Origin: Acetobacterium sp. KB-1
GTDB taxonomy: Bacteria; Bacillota; Clostridia; Eubacteriales; Eubacteriaceae
Length of the DNA stretch: 64,000 nt
Reading direction: 5' to 3'
NCBI RefSeq assembly: GCF_003260995.1
Contig: NZ_CP030040.1
Coordinates: 3,450,889-3,514,888 of the forward strand
Shown here: piece after piece, positions 37,022 to 44,858 of the stretch
How positions within the stretch are numbered: position 1 is the first letter of the stretch
How the letters are laid out: the number at the start of each line of letters is the position of its first letter
Translations under genes and position numbers: made by a program
Notes under the pieces: generated by a model
The model's database searches: none
The model's input: the letters and a program-made list of their open reading frames with translations, nothing else
What the model was told of the DNA's origin: nothing

Positions 37022-37172
37022 TAAATGCGAAACAGATCTGAAAAAGATCAATGAGTTTGCCGTCAATCAGCAGATGATTCACGGCGAACCGGACAGCCTA
37101 TATCTGTAGAAATAACCGCTTGAACAGCCAGTGAATGGTCTTGAAGCCTTTCTTAATATTATTGAAGACTGA
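37022..37172 (+). pseudogene. 3' remnant of a duplicated yyaL gene
   Basis: Closely matches about 25722-25867, the end of the DUF255 gene, including the final GCCTTTCTTAA...GAAGACTGA. It carries an internal stop (CTG TAG) and small insertions. The following spacer up to the msrB remnant is also copied, so a single block was duplicated. Confidence 0.8.
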
Positions 37173-37230
37173 TTAGCACTCGGAAAGATAGGGTAATAAT
37201 AAAACAGTTGCAGGAAAGGTAGGAATCACG

Positions 37231-37396
37231 ATGAAATATCAAAAAAAGGATCCGCATACCATATTAAAACACTGTCACCGGATCAATATGTGGTGACCCA
37301 GAAAAAAGCCACTGAATCGCCGTTTCAAAATGAGTACTATAACGAATATCGAAAGGGGCTTTATGTGATTATCAGCACTGGGGAGCCGCTTTATTA
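37231..37396 (+). pseudogene. 5' remnant of a duplicated msrB gene
   Basis: Begins ATGAAATATCAAAAAAAGGA like the real msrB at 25926 and follows it to about 26090, with a one-base deletion near 37275 that breaks the frame. Similarity ends at about 37396, before the catalytic region. Confidence 0.8.
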
Positions 37397-37473
37397 TGGA
37401 AACGTATGTTTTGAATAGTTTCGATTAGTATTAAAGAAGCCTACCTTTTAGCGCTAGCATTACCTTGAGTCTC

Positions 37474-37503
37474 TTGGCATAAACCGACTAACTATGCTAC
37501 GAT
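37474..37503 (+). promoter_or_regulatory. Possible promoter of the AGCS symporter gene
   Basis: TTGGCA at 37474-37479, an 18-bp spacer and TACGAT at 37498-37503 lie just upstream of the symporter gene and downstream of the msrB remnant. Confidence 0.5.
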
Positions 37504-37536
37504 ATTTAAGTTGCTTTAAAAATTCAGGAGGAATAC

Positions 37537-38949
37537 ATGAACTTTTCGGAAATAGTTACAGCGATCAACAATTTAGTTTGGGGACCTGTTATGCTAATGC
37601 TTTTAGTAGGAACAGGAATCTTTTTAACCATTCGGTTAAAGTTTTTGCCATGGCGTAACCTTGGTTATGCTTTGAAATCAATTTTTGTAAAAACCGAGAA
37701 AACGAAGAAGAAAAAACGTGGGGATATTTCCCCTTTTCAATCGTTAATGACATCTTTGGCCGCCACCATCGGTACAGGAAATATCGTCGGTGTGGCAACG
37801 GCCATGGTACTGGGAGGTCCTGGTGCCCTGGTATGGATGTGGATCAGTGCCCTGTTTGGTCTTTCCACCAAATATGGTGAAAGTGTACTGGCCATAAAAT
37901 ATCGGGAAACCAACGAACAGGGCGAAATGTCCGGAGGGCCCATGTATGCCATGAAAAATGGCATTAAAATTAAATGGCTGGGATCCACAATGGCCGTTTT
38001 ATTTTCAGTCTTTGCAGTGGCCGCTTCTTTTGGTATCGGCAACATGACCCAGGCCAACTCCATCTCAAATGCGGTTTATGGAACCTTTGGGGTGCCAACC
38101 TGGATTACCGGACTCATCATTACAGGTCTGGCGATCACTGTGCTTCTTGGCGGGATTAAAAGTATCGGAAAGGTTTGCGGCATAATTGTACCGTTTATGG
38201 CTGTTTTGTATTTTATCGCCGCATTAACCGTCATTATCATTAATTATGAAAATGTCCCAGCCGGCATAGCTGAAATCTTTACGATGGCTTTTTCTCCCAC
38301 TGCCATTGCCGGTGGTGTCGGTGGAACGATTATTGCCAGTATGTTAACCGCGATGCGTTGGGGCGTTGCCCGGGGGGTTTTTTCCAATGAGGCGGGCCTG
38401 GGCTCCGCACCCATCGCCGCAGCGGCTGCAGTAACCGACTATCCTTCACGACAGGGCTATATCAATATGACCGGCACCTTTTTTGATACCCTGGTAACCT
38501 GCAGTATTACCGGCATAGTCATTGCCTCTTCCGGTGCATTAGGCAGTGTGGATGCCTCTGGAAATTTGGTAACCGGTGTGAATCTCACTATTATGGCATT
38601 TCAATCTGCATTAGGACCTGCCGGAGGATGGATTATAACCATTGGTATTATGCTATTTGCTTTTTCAACTATTTTGGGTTGGGAATATTATGGCGAAAAA
38701 TCCCTGGAATATCTTATCAGAGCGCCCATAGCAACTAAGATCTATCGATTTGTTTACTGTCTGGTTACCTTTATCGGTTCAACCATTGCTTTGGAAATCG
38801 TCTGGGATACCATGAACGGCCTCATGGCCATTCCAAATCTCATTTGCCTGTTGCTTTTGAGTAATGTTATTGCCAAAGAGTGCTTTGATTATCAAGATCG
38901 CATCATCACACCAGCAAGACTGGCACGCAAAGCTTTGAAAAATAAATAA
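37537..38949 (+). CDS. Alanine/glycine:cation symporter (AGCS family)
   Basis: A protein of 470 residues with about eleven membrane segments. Family motifs are seen: the N-terminal NxxVWGP, SLAATIGTGNIVGVATA, GPGALVWMWISALFG, and RGVFSNEAGLGSAPIAAAAA. It imports alanine or glycine with Na+ or H+. ATG 37537 follows AGGAGG. The gene is flanked by remnants of msrB (upstream) and the phosphopantetheinyl transferase (downstream), so it sits inside a duplicated block in place of the missing middle part. It could also serve amino-acid supply for acetogenic growth; no direct tie to the NRPS is shown. Confidence 0.92.
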   Translation: MNFSEIVTAINNLVWGPVMLMLLVGTGIFLTIRLKFLPWRNLGYALKSIFVKTEKTKKKKRGDISPFQSLMTSLAATIGTGNIVGVATAMVLGGPGALVWMWISALFGLSTKYGESVLAIKYRETNEQGEMSGGPMYAMKNGIKIKWLGSTMAVLFSVFAVAASFGIGNMTQANSISNAVYGTFGVPTWITGLIITGLAITVLLGGIKSIGKVCGIIVPFMAVLYFIAALTVIIINYENVPAGIAEIFTMAFSPTAIAGGVGGTIIASMLTAMRWGVARGVFSNEAGLGSAPIAAAAAVTDYPSRQGYINMTGTFFDTLVTCSITGIVIASSGALGSVDASGNLVTGVNLTIMAFQSALGPAGGWIITIGIMLFAFSTILGWEYYGEKSLEYLIRAPIATKIYRFVYCLVTFIGSTIALEIVWDTMNGLMAIPNLICLLLLSNVIAKECFDYQDRIITPARLARKALKNK

Positions 38950-38953
38950 ACTA

Positions 38954-39117
38954 AAGTAAAGAAAACGGGTGTTGGTCTGACTGATGATTTAAAAACCATT
39001 GATACCATCGATTCAGAAGCCATCGTGCTGGTGGATCCTGATGAAACCGATGTGACTTCCATCGCCGGTCTGTCATTAGTCGAGCTGGGTTTAAGAACGG
39101 AACTTTTCAAGTTATAA
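38954..39117 (+). pseudogene. 3' remnant of a duplicated phosphopantetheinyl transferase gene
   Basis: The frame reads KKTGVGLTDDLKTIDTIDSE and later SIAGLSLVELGLRTELFKL, matching the last ~53 residues of the gene at 27070. It has no start and no upstream part. The TAA at 39115-39117 corresponds to the stop of the intact gene. Confidence 0.85.
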
Positions 39118-39137
39118 AAAATCCGACAAAAAAATCC

Positions 39138-39166
39138 GTGACAAAATTACTATTTTTTGATATAGT
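39138..39166 (+). promoter_or_regulatory. Promoter of cobalamin riboswitch 1
   Basis: GTGACA at 39138-39143, a 17-bp spacer and TATAGT at 39161-39166, about 40 bases before the aptamer. The same arrangement is recognisable in the decayed leader at 36925-37018. Confidence 0.65.
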
Positions 39167-39204
39167 ACAAGAGACTTAAAAAAAGAATAAGAATTTAATA
39201 AGAT

Positions 39205-39374
39205 AAACAGGTGTCGGCTGTAATCCATGTATTATAAGCCGGTGAAAAGGGAAGAGGGGTGAAAATCCCCCGCGGTCCCGCCGCTGTAAGAGAAGAGTTC
39301 CTCCAGGAATGCCACCACTTAGTTGGGAAGGCAGGAGGTAATGCTGACGCTCAAGCCAGAAGACCTGCCTGTTT
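39205..39374 (+). promoter_or_regulatory. Cobalamin (B12) riboswitch 1
   Basis: Contains the conserved AdoCbl-aptamer elements in order: AAACAGGTG at the 5' end, GGGAAGAGGGGTGAAAATCC, CCGCGGTCCCGCCGCTGTAA, the GAATGCCACC segment and the B12 box AAGCCAGAAGACCTGCC. AAACAG pairs with CTGTTT at 39369-39374 to close stem P1. It controls cbiJ-cbiQ-cbiO, expected to shut them off when cobalamin is plentiful. Confidence 0.97.
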
Positions 39375-39431
39375 GTGTATCTCAAACTCTACGAGAGATG
39401 GAGGAGGTTTATTTTTGTACGCATTTTTGCG

Positions 39432-39467
39432 ACCTCATTGTCTTGTTTAGAGATAATGAGGTTTTTT
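39432..39467 (+). terminator. Riboswitch-controlled terminator 1
   Basis: ACCTCATTGTCT (39432-39443) pairs with AGATAATGAGGT (39451-39462), followed by six T. The stretch between aptamer and stem (ACTCTACGAGAGA) is conserved in riboswitch 2 and probably forms the antiterminator. Confidence 0.9.
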
Positions 39468-39501
39468 GGTGCAAAAAAGTAAGAAATAGGATGGAGAATT
39501 A

Positions 39502-40287
39502 ATGTCAAAAGTACTCGTAATAGCCGGGACAACCGACGCAAAGACAGTGATTGAAAGACTACTAGAAAAAAAACAGGATACGGCAGTGACGGTTACTTCG
39601 CGATTGGGAGCTGGTATGTTGGATGAGTTTAATAATCTGGATATTTATCAGGGTAAACTGAACAAAGATTACATTACCCAGTTGATTAGAAAGCTTAAAC
39701 CGGCCTGTTTAATTGACGCCTCCAATCCATTTTCAACAGAAATAACAAGAAACGCCATCAATGTCTGCAAATTCGAAGCCCTGCCCTATCTTCGTTATGA
39801 ACGGGAGCGGATCAGATATGAGGATGACCCGGACATTACCATCGTTAAGAACTACGGAGAAGCCTGTGATGTTCTGGAAAACTGCGAAGGCAATATTTTA
39901 CTTACGCTTGGGAGTAATAAGATTGAAACATTCAAAAGGATTCCCGACTTCTCGAAAAGGATTTATCTGCGCGTGCTTCCAGACTGGAAAGTTTTAAGTA
40001 AATGCGAAAGTCTGGGATTTAACCCCAGAAATATCATTGCCATTAAGGGCCCCTATAATGAAGCGTTAAATATTGAATTATTTAAATATTGTAAGGCGTC
40101 GGTCCTGGTAACCAAGGAAAGTGGCAACATGGGTGGCGTAGTGGACAAAATCAAAGCCGCTAAAAAACTGGGGATGAAAATTATTCTGGTCGACCGGATT
40201 GAAGAAAACTGCAGCAATAAATTCTCTTCAATTGAAGAGTTGATGAAAGGTGTGGGAAAAATTTGCCATGGTCAGTTGAATCAGTAA
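39502..40287 (+). CDS. cbiJ: Precorrin-6A/cobalt-precorrin-6A reductase
   Basis: A protein of 261 residues of the CobK/CbiJ family: VLVIAGTTDAK at the start (nucleotide-binding loop), VTSRLG, DASNPFSTEIT, PYLRYERE and TKESGNMGG. It reduces the macrocycle of (cobalt-)precorrin-6A with NAD(P)H during corrin synthesis. In an anaerobe with cobalt-uptake genes next to it, the cobalt-containing intermediate is the likely substrate. It is directly downstream of riboswitch 1. The rest of the cbi pathway is not in this window. Confidence 0.93.
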   Translation: MSKVLVIAGTTDAKTVIERLLEKKQDTAVTVTSRLGAGMLDEFNNLDIYQGKLNKDYITQLIRKLKPACLIDASNPFSTEITRNAINVCKFEALPYLRYERERIRYEDDPDITIVKNYGEACDVLENCEGNILLTLGSNKIETFKRIPDFSKRIYLRVLPDWKVLSKCESLGFNPRNIIAIKGPYNEALNIELFKYCKASVLVTKESGNMGGVVDKIKAAKKLGMKIILVDRIEENCSNKFSSIEELMKGVGKICHGQLNQ

Positions 40288-40325
40288 GCGTCAAGACAAG
40301 CAAACAATAGAAGGGTAGGCTTCAT

Positions 40326-41210
40326 GTGGAAAAAAGTTTAGATAAATGGATCAGTGTTGTAAAAACCGGTGAAAAACCGGAGCATGAAACAATGCATCAT
40401 CAGAAGCGACACCATCATCAAATTGGACATAAACATGGCGAAGGATCGGCCATTGATTTTTATGCCTATGCCTCAAAAATAAGACAGTGGAACCCGACCT
40501 TTAAAGTGGTTTTTTCCTTTACCACCCTGCTTCTTTGCATTGGGCTAAATAATCCCTTTGTGTCTCTGGCCGTAATCGCCAGCATGGCCTATTTGACGGT
40601 GTTAAAAGGCGGACTGCCGCTGGGAGCGTATATTTCGGTACTGATGATACCGATTACCTTTATTCTTCTGGGAACCATTGCCATTGGGGTTGATTTTTCA
40701 AGCCAGCCGATCGGGCAGTTTAATCTTTTTCTTGGTTTTGGCTATCTCTTTACCTCAGTTGCCAAGCTCCAGGAAATGGCCTTTCTGATTCTGAAAGTCT
40801 TTGGTGCCATTAGCGCCATGATTATGATGACCTTGTCCACACCTTCTTCAGAAATCATCGGGGTGCTCCGAAAGGCCCATGTGCCCAAGCTGATTATTGA
40901 GCTAATGAACCTGATTTATCGGTATATTTTTATTATGCTGGATGTTTTTAATAACATACGAAATTCTGCCGATTCCCGCCAGGGCTATAGTGATTTTAAG
41001 ACTGCCTGCTATACCTTTGGCAGTGTCGCCAGCAATATGCTGGTGGTTTCACTTAAAAAGGCCAATGCTTATTATACCGCCATGGAAGCCAGAGGCTATG
41101 ACGGCGATTTGGTTTTTCTGGAAGAAGAAAAGAAGCTTCAGGTGAGTCACCTGATAATTGGGGCTGCCTTCATGATTTTTCTGATTCTGCTTGGGATTTT
41201 TACGCACTAG
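40326..41210 (+). CDS. cbiQ: Cobalt ECF transporter T component CbiQ with a histidine-rich N-terminus
   Basis: A protein of 294 residues. The C-terminal ~240 residues have six hydrophobic stretches and the EcfT motifs (EARGYDGD near residue 258 and SADSRQGY). CbiQ links the CbiM substrate-binding membrane protein to the CbiO ATPases. The first ~45 residues are unusual: HHQKRHHHQIGHKHG holds nine histidines that could bind cobalt or nickel. GTG 40326 is the only workable start; the overlapping ATG 40324 leads to a stop. Confidence 0.9.
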   Translation: MEKSLDKWISVVKTGEKPEHETMHHQKRHHHQIGHKHGEGSAIDFYAYASKIRQWNPTFKVVFSFTTLLLCIGLNNPFVSLAVIASMAYLTVLKGGLPLGAYISVLMIPITFILLGTIAIGVDFSSQPIGQFNLFLGFGYLFTSVAKLQEMAFLILKVFGAISAMIMMTLSTPSSEIIGVLRKAHVPKLIIELMNLIYRYIFIMLDVFNNIRNSADSRQGYSDFKTACYTFGSVASNMLVVSLKKANAYYTAMEARGYDGDLVFLEEEKKLQVSHLIIGAAFMIFLILLGIFTH

Positions 41211-41219
41211 AAAGGATTG

Positions 41220-42068
41220 ATGGCATTAATTATGAGTGAACCAATACTAAAGGTCAGCGAGCTTTATTACAGTTATGGAAACGGAAACCCGGCGCTGGAT
41301 GGGGTCAGTGTGAATATTTTTAAGGGCGAAAAGATTGCGGTGATCGGATCGAACGGGTCTGGTAAGTCGACCTTTTTTCTTAATGCCAATGGGGTACTTA
41401 AAGCCGATCACGGCGAAATCAGCTATCAGGGCACAATTATTAATAAAAAGAATATAAAAGATTTGCGCAAGAATATCGGGATTGTTTTTCAGGACGCCGA
41501 CAATCAGATCATTGCCTCCACCGTCATGGCCGAGGTTGGTTTTGGCCCGATGAATTTAAAACTGCCTCGAGAAGAGGTAATCAGCCGGGTCGATGAGGCC
41601 CTAACCTACATGAACATCCTCGATTTTAAAGATCGTCCGCCTCATTATTTAAGTGGCGGCGAAAAAAAGCGGGTGACGATTGCTGATATTATCGCGATGA
41701 AATCAGAGGTCATTATCTTTGATGAACCAACCGCGGCCCTGGATCCCCTCAATGCCCAGATGTTAGAAGAGGTGCTACTAAAGCTCGGAGAAGAAGGCAA
41801 AACGATGCTGATCTCCACGCACGATGTGGATTTTGCCTATCGTTGGGCAGAGCGGGCGATAGTTTTTGATCAGGGAAAAATTATTGCTGATGGAACGCCA
41901 TTGGAGATTTTTAAAAACGCGAGAATCCTGGAGCAGGCAAATCTGAAACGGCCAGCCATGCTCGATGTTTATGAGATGCTGGTTGAAAACAAAATGATAA
42001 AGGACGAAAGCAACTATCCAACCACTCCCCAGGCGCTTAAAGTTTTATTACAAAAAAATATTCGGTAA
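41220..42068 (+). CDS. cbiO: Cobalt ECF transporter ATPase CbiO
   Basis: A protein of about 282 residues with Walker A GSNGSGKST, Q-loop FQDADNQI, signature LSGGEKKR and Walker B VIIFDEPT. It powers cobalt uptake with CbiQ, CbiM and CbiN. The start is not certain: ATG 41220 is close to AAAGGA, while ATG 41232 begins a more typical N-terminus (MSEPILKVSEL). Confidence 0.93.
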   Translation: MALIMSEPILKVSELYYSYGNGNPALDGVSVNIFKGEKIAVIGSNGSGKSTFFLNANGVLKADHGEISYQGTIINKKNIKDLRKNIGIVFQDADNQIIASTVMAEVGFGPMNLKLPREEVISRVDEALTYMNILDFKDRPPHYLSGGEKKRVTIADIIAMKSEVIIFDEPTAALDPLNAQMLEEVLLKLGEEGKTMLISTHDVDFAYRWAERAIVFDQGKIIADGTPLEIFKNARILEQANLKRPAMLDVYEMLVENKMIKDESNYPTTPQALKVLLQKNIR

Positions 42069-42149
42069 AGAGTCATTTAGGTAGATGGTTACGATAGCAG
42101 TAATTGCGCAATCGATTTTAAGTTAAGTTGGCTTTGTGAGAGTTCAAAA

Positions 42150-42184
42150 TTGAGCGCTCAAGAATTTTCGCAAACCCTTATAAT
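42150..42184 (+). promoter_or_regulatory. Palindrome and -10 box before cbiM
   Basis: TTGAGCGCTCAA (42150-42161) is a perfect 12-bp palindrome, and TATAAT lies at 42179-42184. The distance allows a promoter with the palindrome over its -35 region, so cbiMN may have a metal- or other ligand-responsive promoter of its own. Confidence 0.45.
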
Positions 42185-42211
42185 ATATAGATAAAAACTA
42201 GAGGAGGAACT

Positions 42212-42976
42212 ATGAACACAAGTTTAACAACAAGAGAGAAGCGATTTATTGCGGCTGCGGCTGCGATCGCCCTGGTATTTGGGTTTACCCCGGTGGCCAG
42301 TGCGATGCACATTATGGAAGGTTACCTGCCAGTCGGTTTTAGTGTGGCCTGGGGCGTGATCTGTATTCCATTTTTAATTAAGGGTTACATGTCGATAAAA
42401 AAAACACTCAAAGAAAATCCTAAAACCATCACCTTACTGGCTATGGCTGGAGCCTATGTTTTTGTGTTATCATCTTTAAAAATTCCATCCGTAACCGGCA
42501 GTTGTTCTCATATGACCGGGACCGGGCTGGGCGCGATTCTGTTTGGACCAGCGGCAGTCAGTATTTTAGGCGTCATTGTCCTATTGTTTCAAGCTATTTT
42601 GCTGGCACATGGTGGGCTGACGACTCTGGGCGCGAATACCTTTTCAATGGCGATTGCCGGCCCCTTTGTAACCTTCGGAATTTTTATACTTTGTAAAAAA
42701 ATAAAAATTAATAAGCATGTCGGTGTTTTTCTGGCAGCGGCAATTGGCGATTTGTTTACCTATTGTGTTACCGCATTCCAGTTGGCGATGGCCTATCCTT
42801 CCGAAAGTGGTGGCGTTGCCGCTTCGATGGTTAAATTTTTAGCCGTCTTTGCACCGACTCAGGTTCCCTTGGCTATCATCGAAGGAATTTTAACCGTGGT
42901 TATTATAATCGGGCTGGAAACCTATGCACAACCAGAACTTAATGATCTGGGATATCTTACCGGAGGTGTAAAATAA
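42212..42976 (+). CDS. cbiM: Cobalt ECF transporter substrate-binding membrane protein CbiM
   Basis: A protein of 254 residues with an N-terminal signal sequence ending ASA, directly followed by MHIMEGYLP; the exposed N-terminal Met-His of this segment forms the cobalt site in the family. Later motifs are [38 protein letters not shown] and LEVT-like helices at the end. It is the metal-recognition part of the CbiMNQO importer. The order is unusual, with cbiQ and cbiO before cbiM and a 143-base gap between them. Confidence 0.95.
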   Translation: MNTSLTTREKRFIAAAAAIALVFGFTPVASAMHIMEGYLPVGFSVAWGVICIPFLIKGYMSIKKTLKENPKTITLLAMAGAYVFVLSSLKIPSVTGSCSHMTGTGLGAILFGPAAVSILGVIVLLFQAILLAHGGLTTLGANTFSMAIAGPFVTFGIFILCKKIKINKHVGVFLAAAIGDLFTYCVTAFQLAMAYPSESGGVAASMVKFLAVFAPTQVPLAIIEGILTVVIIIGLETYAQPELNDLGYLTGGVK

Positions 42977-43317
42977 TGACAGCGACAAAAAAAACAGTCA
43001 TTGGTCTTTTAGTGTTGGCAGTAATCATTGCTCTGGTCCCCCTGTTTATCTTGCAGGATGCCGAGTTTGGGGGCTCTGATGATGCGGGCAGTGGGGTTGT
43101 GTCTGAGATTACCGGAACAGAGTATGAACCCTGGTTTACCCCAATTTTTGAAACGGCGATAAACGGTGAAATACCCGGTGAAGTGGAAAGTTTGTTTTTC
43201 TGTCTTCAAACCGGAATCGGGGTCGGGATTATTGCCTTCTTAATGGGGCGATTTGTGGAGCGAAAGAAAAAAGAAGACGAGCCAAAAAAAACAGACTCAA
43301 AAAAAGCTAAGAAATAA
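42976..43317 (+). CDS. cbiN: Cobalt transport protein CbiN
   Basis: A protein of 113 residues with two membrane segments and an extracellular loop between them holding AEFGGSDDAG and YEPWF, the CbiN pattern. It activates CbiM-dependent cobalt uptake. The start overlaps the cbiM stop by one base. The C-terminus is strongly basic and lysine-rich. Confidence 0.9.
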   Translation: MTATKKTVIGLLVLAVIIALVPLFILQDAEFGGSDDAGSGVVSEITGTEYEPWFTPIFETAINGEIPGEVESLFFCLQTGIGVGIIAFLMGRFVERKKKEDEPKKTDSKKAKK

Positions 43318-43358
43318 GACGGGTTTAAAAGGACTAAGTTTAAAAATTGAATAATTAA

Positions 43359-43531
43359 AAACAGGTGTCGGTTGCAATCCATTGTATTGCAGGCCGATTA
43401 AAAGGGAAGAGAGGTGAAAATCCTCCGCGGTCCCGCCGCTGTAAAAGAAGAGTTCCTCCAGGAATGCCACTGTAGAAATATGGGAAGGTAGGAGGGTATG
43501 TTGACGCTTGAGCCAGAAGACCTGCCTGTTT
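43359..43531 (+). promoter_or_regulatory. Cobalamin (B12) riboswitch 2
   Basis: Same aptamer elements as riboswitch 1 and largely identical in sequence: AAACAGGTG, GAGGTGAAAATCC, CCGCGGTCCCGCCGCTGTAA, GAATGCCACTG, GAGCCAGAAGACCTGCC and closing CTGTTT at 43526-43531. It governs the corrinoid importer and chelatase cluster that follows. Confidence 0.97.
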
Positions 43532-43585
43532 ATGCAAAACTCTGCGAGAGACAGAAAAAAGGTTTTATTTGCGTACCGTTTTACG

Positions 43586-43623
43586 GGCTCATTGTCTCAA
43601 TTTGAGATAATGAGCCTTTTTTT
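43586..43623 (+). terminator. Riboswitch-controlled terminator 2
   Basis: GGCTCATTGTCTC (43586-43598) pairs with GAGATAATGAGCC (43604-43616), followed by seven T. The stem is a variant of terminator 1 with compensating changes. Confidence 0.9.
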
Positions 43624-43782
43624 ATACTTGGGAAAATTACAAAATAGTCAGATCAACATTTCTGATTAAAGGACAAAGCAAAACTGTCAGAGCAATTAAT
43701 ATTGCGAGCTAGCAGGGGAAATTGCGAAAATATTGGTTAGCATCGATAGTATTAATTTAGAAATATAAATGGAGGTTTCATA

Positions 43783-43824
43783 ATGAAGAAAAAAGCAACG
43801 AAAATTATGAATCAGAGGTGGTAA
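43783..43824 (+). CDS. 13-codon leader frame coupled to the importer permease
   Basis: GGAGG at 43771-43775 precedes ATG 43783, which reads 13 codons (MKKKATKIMNQRW) to a TAA whose last base starts the permease ATG 43824. The strong ribosome site belongs to this short frame, so the permease is probably translated by coupling. It may be a regulatory leader or the remains of a lost gene. Confidence 0.45.
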   Translation: MKKKATKIMNQRW

Positions 43825-44858
43825 TGGAAAGTATAAAAAACAGAAAAGCACGACAAATCAGCATCCTGGTCTTGATTCTTGGGGCCATTGTGGTGATTTC
43901 GCTATACAGCATCAGTGTGGGGTCCATCAATATCAGTATTCCGGATATTCTATCTATTTTGTCGGGAAAAGCAGTGGCAGATGATACCTATGGCCCGATT
44001 ATTATGAATATTCGCCTACCCAGAACCCTGGCTACGATCATGGGGGGAGCCTGTCTGGCACTTTCCGGTTTGTTGCTGCAGATATTTTTTAAAAATCCAA
44101 TCGTCGAGCCTTATATTTTAGGGGTCTCATCCGGGGCAACCTTGTTCGTGGGGCTGGTACTATTAGGTGGATTCTCATTCGGATTGAAGTCCCTGCCCCC
44201 GATGGGTTTGTTTGCCGGTGCTTTTCTGGGTGCCATGCTGGTGATGGTGGTGGTGGTTTTTGCCGCTCAAAAAGTAAAGAACATCACAACCCTTTTAATC
44301 ATCGGGATGATGGCCGGGTTTATTTGCAATGCCTTTACCAGTATCCTGACCGCTTTTGCCGACAAAGAACAGCTGCATGGCTTTGTGATGTGGTCGATGG
44401 GCAGTTTTTCGGGATTCTCCTGGCCACAGGTCCAGTTTTTATATGGCATCGGTTTACCGATGATTATTCTGGCTTTTGTTTTGAGTAAACCATTAAATGC
44501 CATGCTCTTTGGTGAGAATTATGCGATTTCCATGGGGCTCAGCATGAAAAAATTCCGGGTGATTGTGATTCTGATTGCCAGTGTCTTGACGGCAACGATC
44601 ACCGCCTTTGCCGGGCCAATTTCCTTTGTCGGCCTGGCCGTTCCCCATATGGTGCGAATCACTCTAGGGACGTCAGATAATCGCATTCTGATACCGGGGG
44701 TCATTTTCGCTGGGGCCTTGATGACCGGGGTTTGTGATCTTATTGCACGGATGATTCTTTCCCCCATTGAACTGCCCTTGGGGGTTATTACGGCCTTAAT
44801 CGGTGCGCCGATTGTTGTTTACTTACTCGTCCATAAAACGAAAGGAAATGAGCTATGA
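43824..44858 (+). CDS. BtuC/FecCD-type corrinoid ABC permease
   Basis: A protein of 344 residues with about ten membrane segments and the FecCD-family motifs RLPRTLA, GACLALSGLLLQ, NPIVEPYILGVSSGA and GPISFVGLAVPHMVR. It is predicted to carry corrinoids (cobalamin or cobinamide) across the membrane, from its place behind a cobalamin riboswitch and beside CbiZ genes; the family also includes haem and siderophore importers. ATG 43824 overlaps the leader stop. The ATPase gene overlaps its end. Confidence 0.88.
   Translation: MESIKNRKARQISILVLILGAIVVISLYSISVGSINISIPDILSILSGKAVADDTYGPIIMNIRLPRTLATIMGGACLALSGLLLQIFFKNPIVEPYILGVSSGATLFVGLVLLGGFSFGLKSLPPMGLFAGAFLGAMLVMVVVVFAAQKVKNITTLLIIGMMAGFICNAFTSILTAFADKEQLHGFVMWSMGSFSGFSWPQVQFLYGIGLPMIILAFVLSKPLNAMLFGENYAISMGLSMKKFRVIVILIASVLTATITAFAGPISFVGLAVPHMVRITLGTSDNRILIPGVIFAGALMTGVCDLIARMILSPIELPLGVITALIGAPIVVYLLVHKTKGNEL

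Noticed and set aside
37231-37396. Second functional msrB gene
   Set aside because: Frameshifted, and lacks the catalytic cysteine region.
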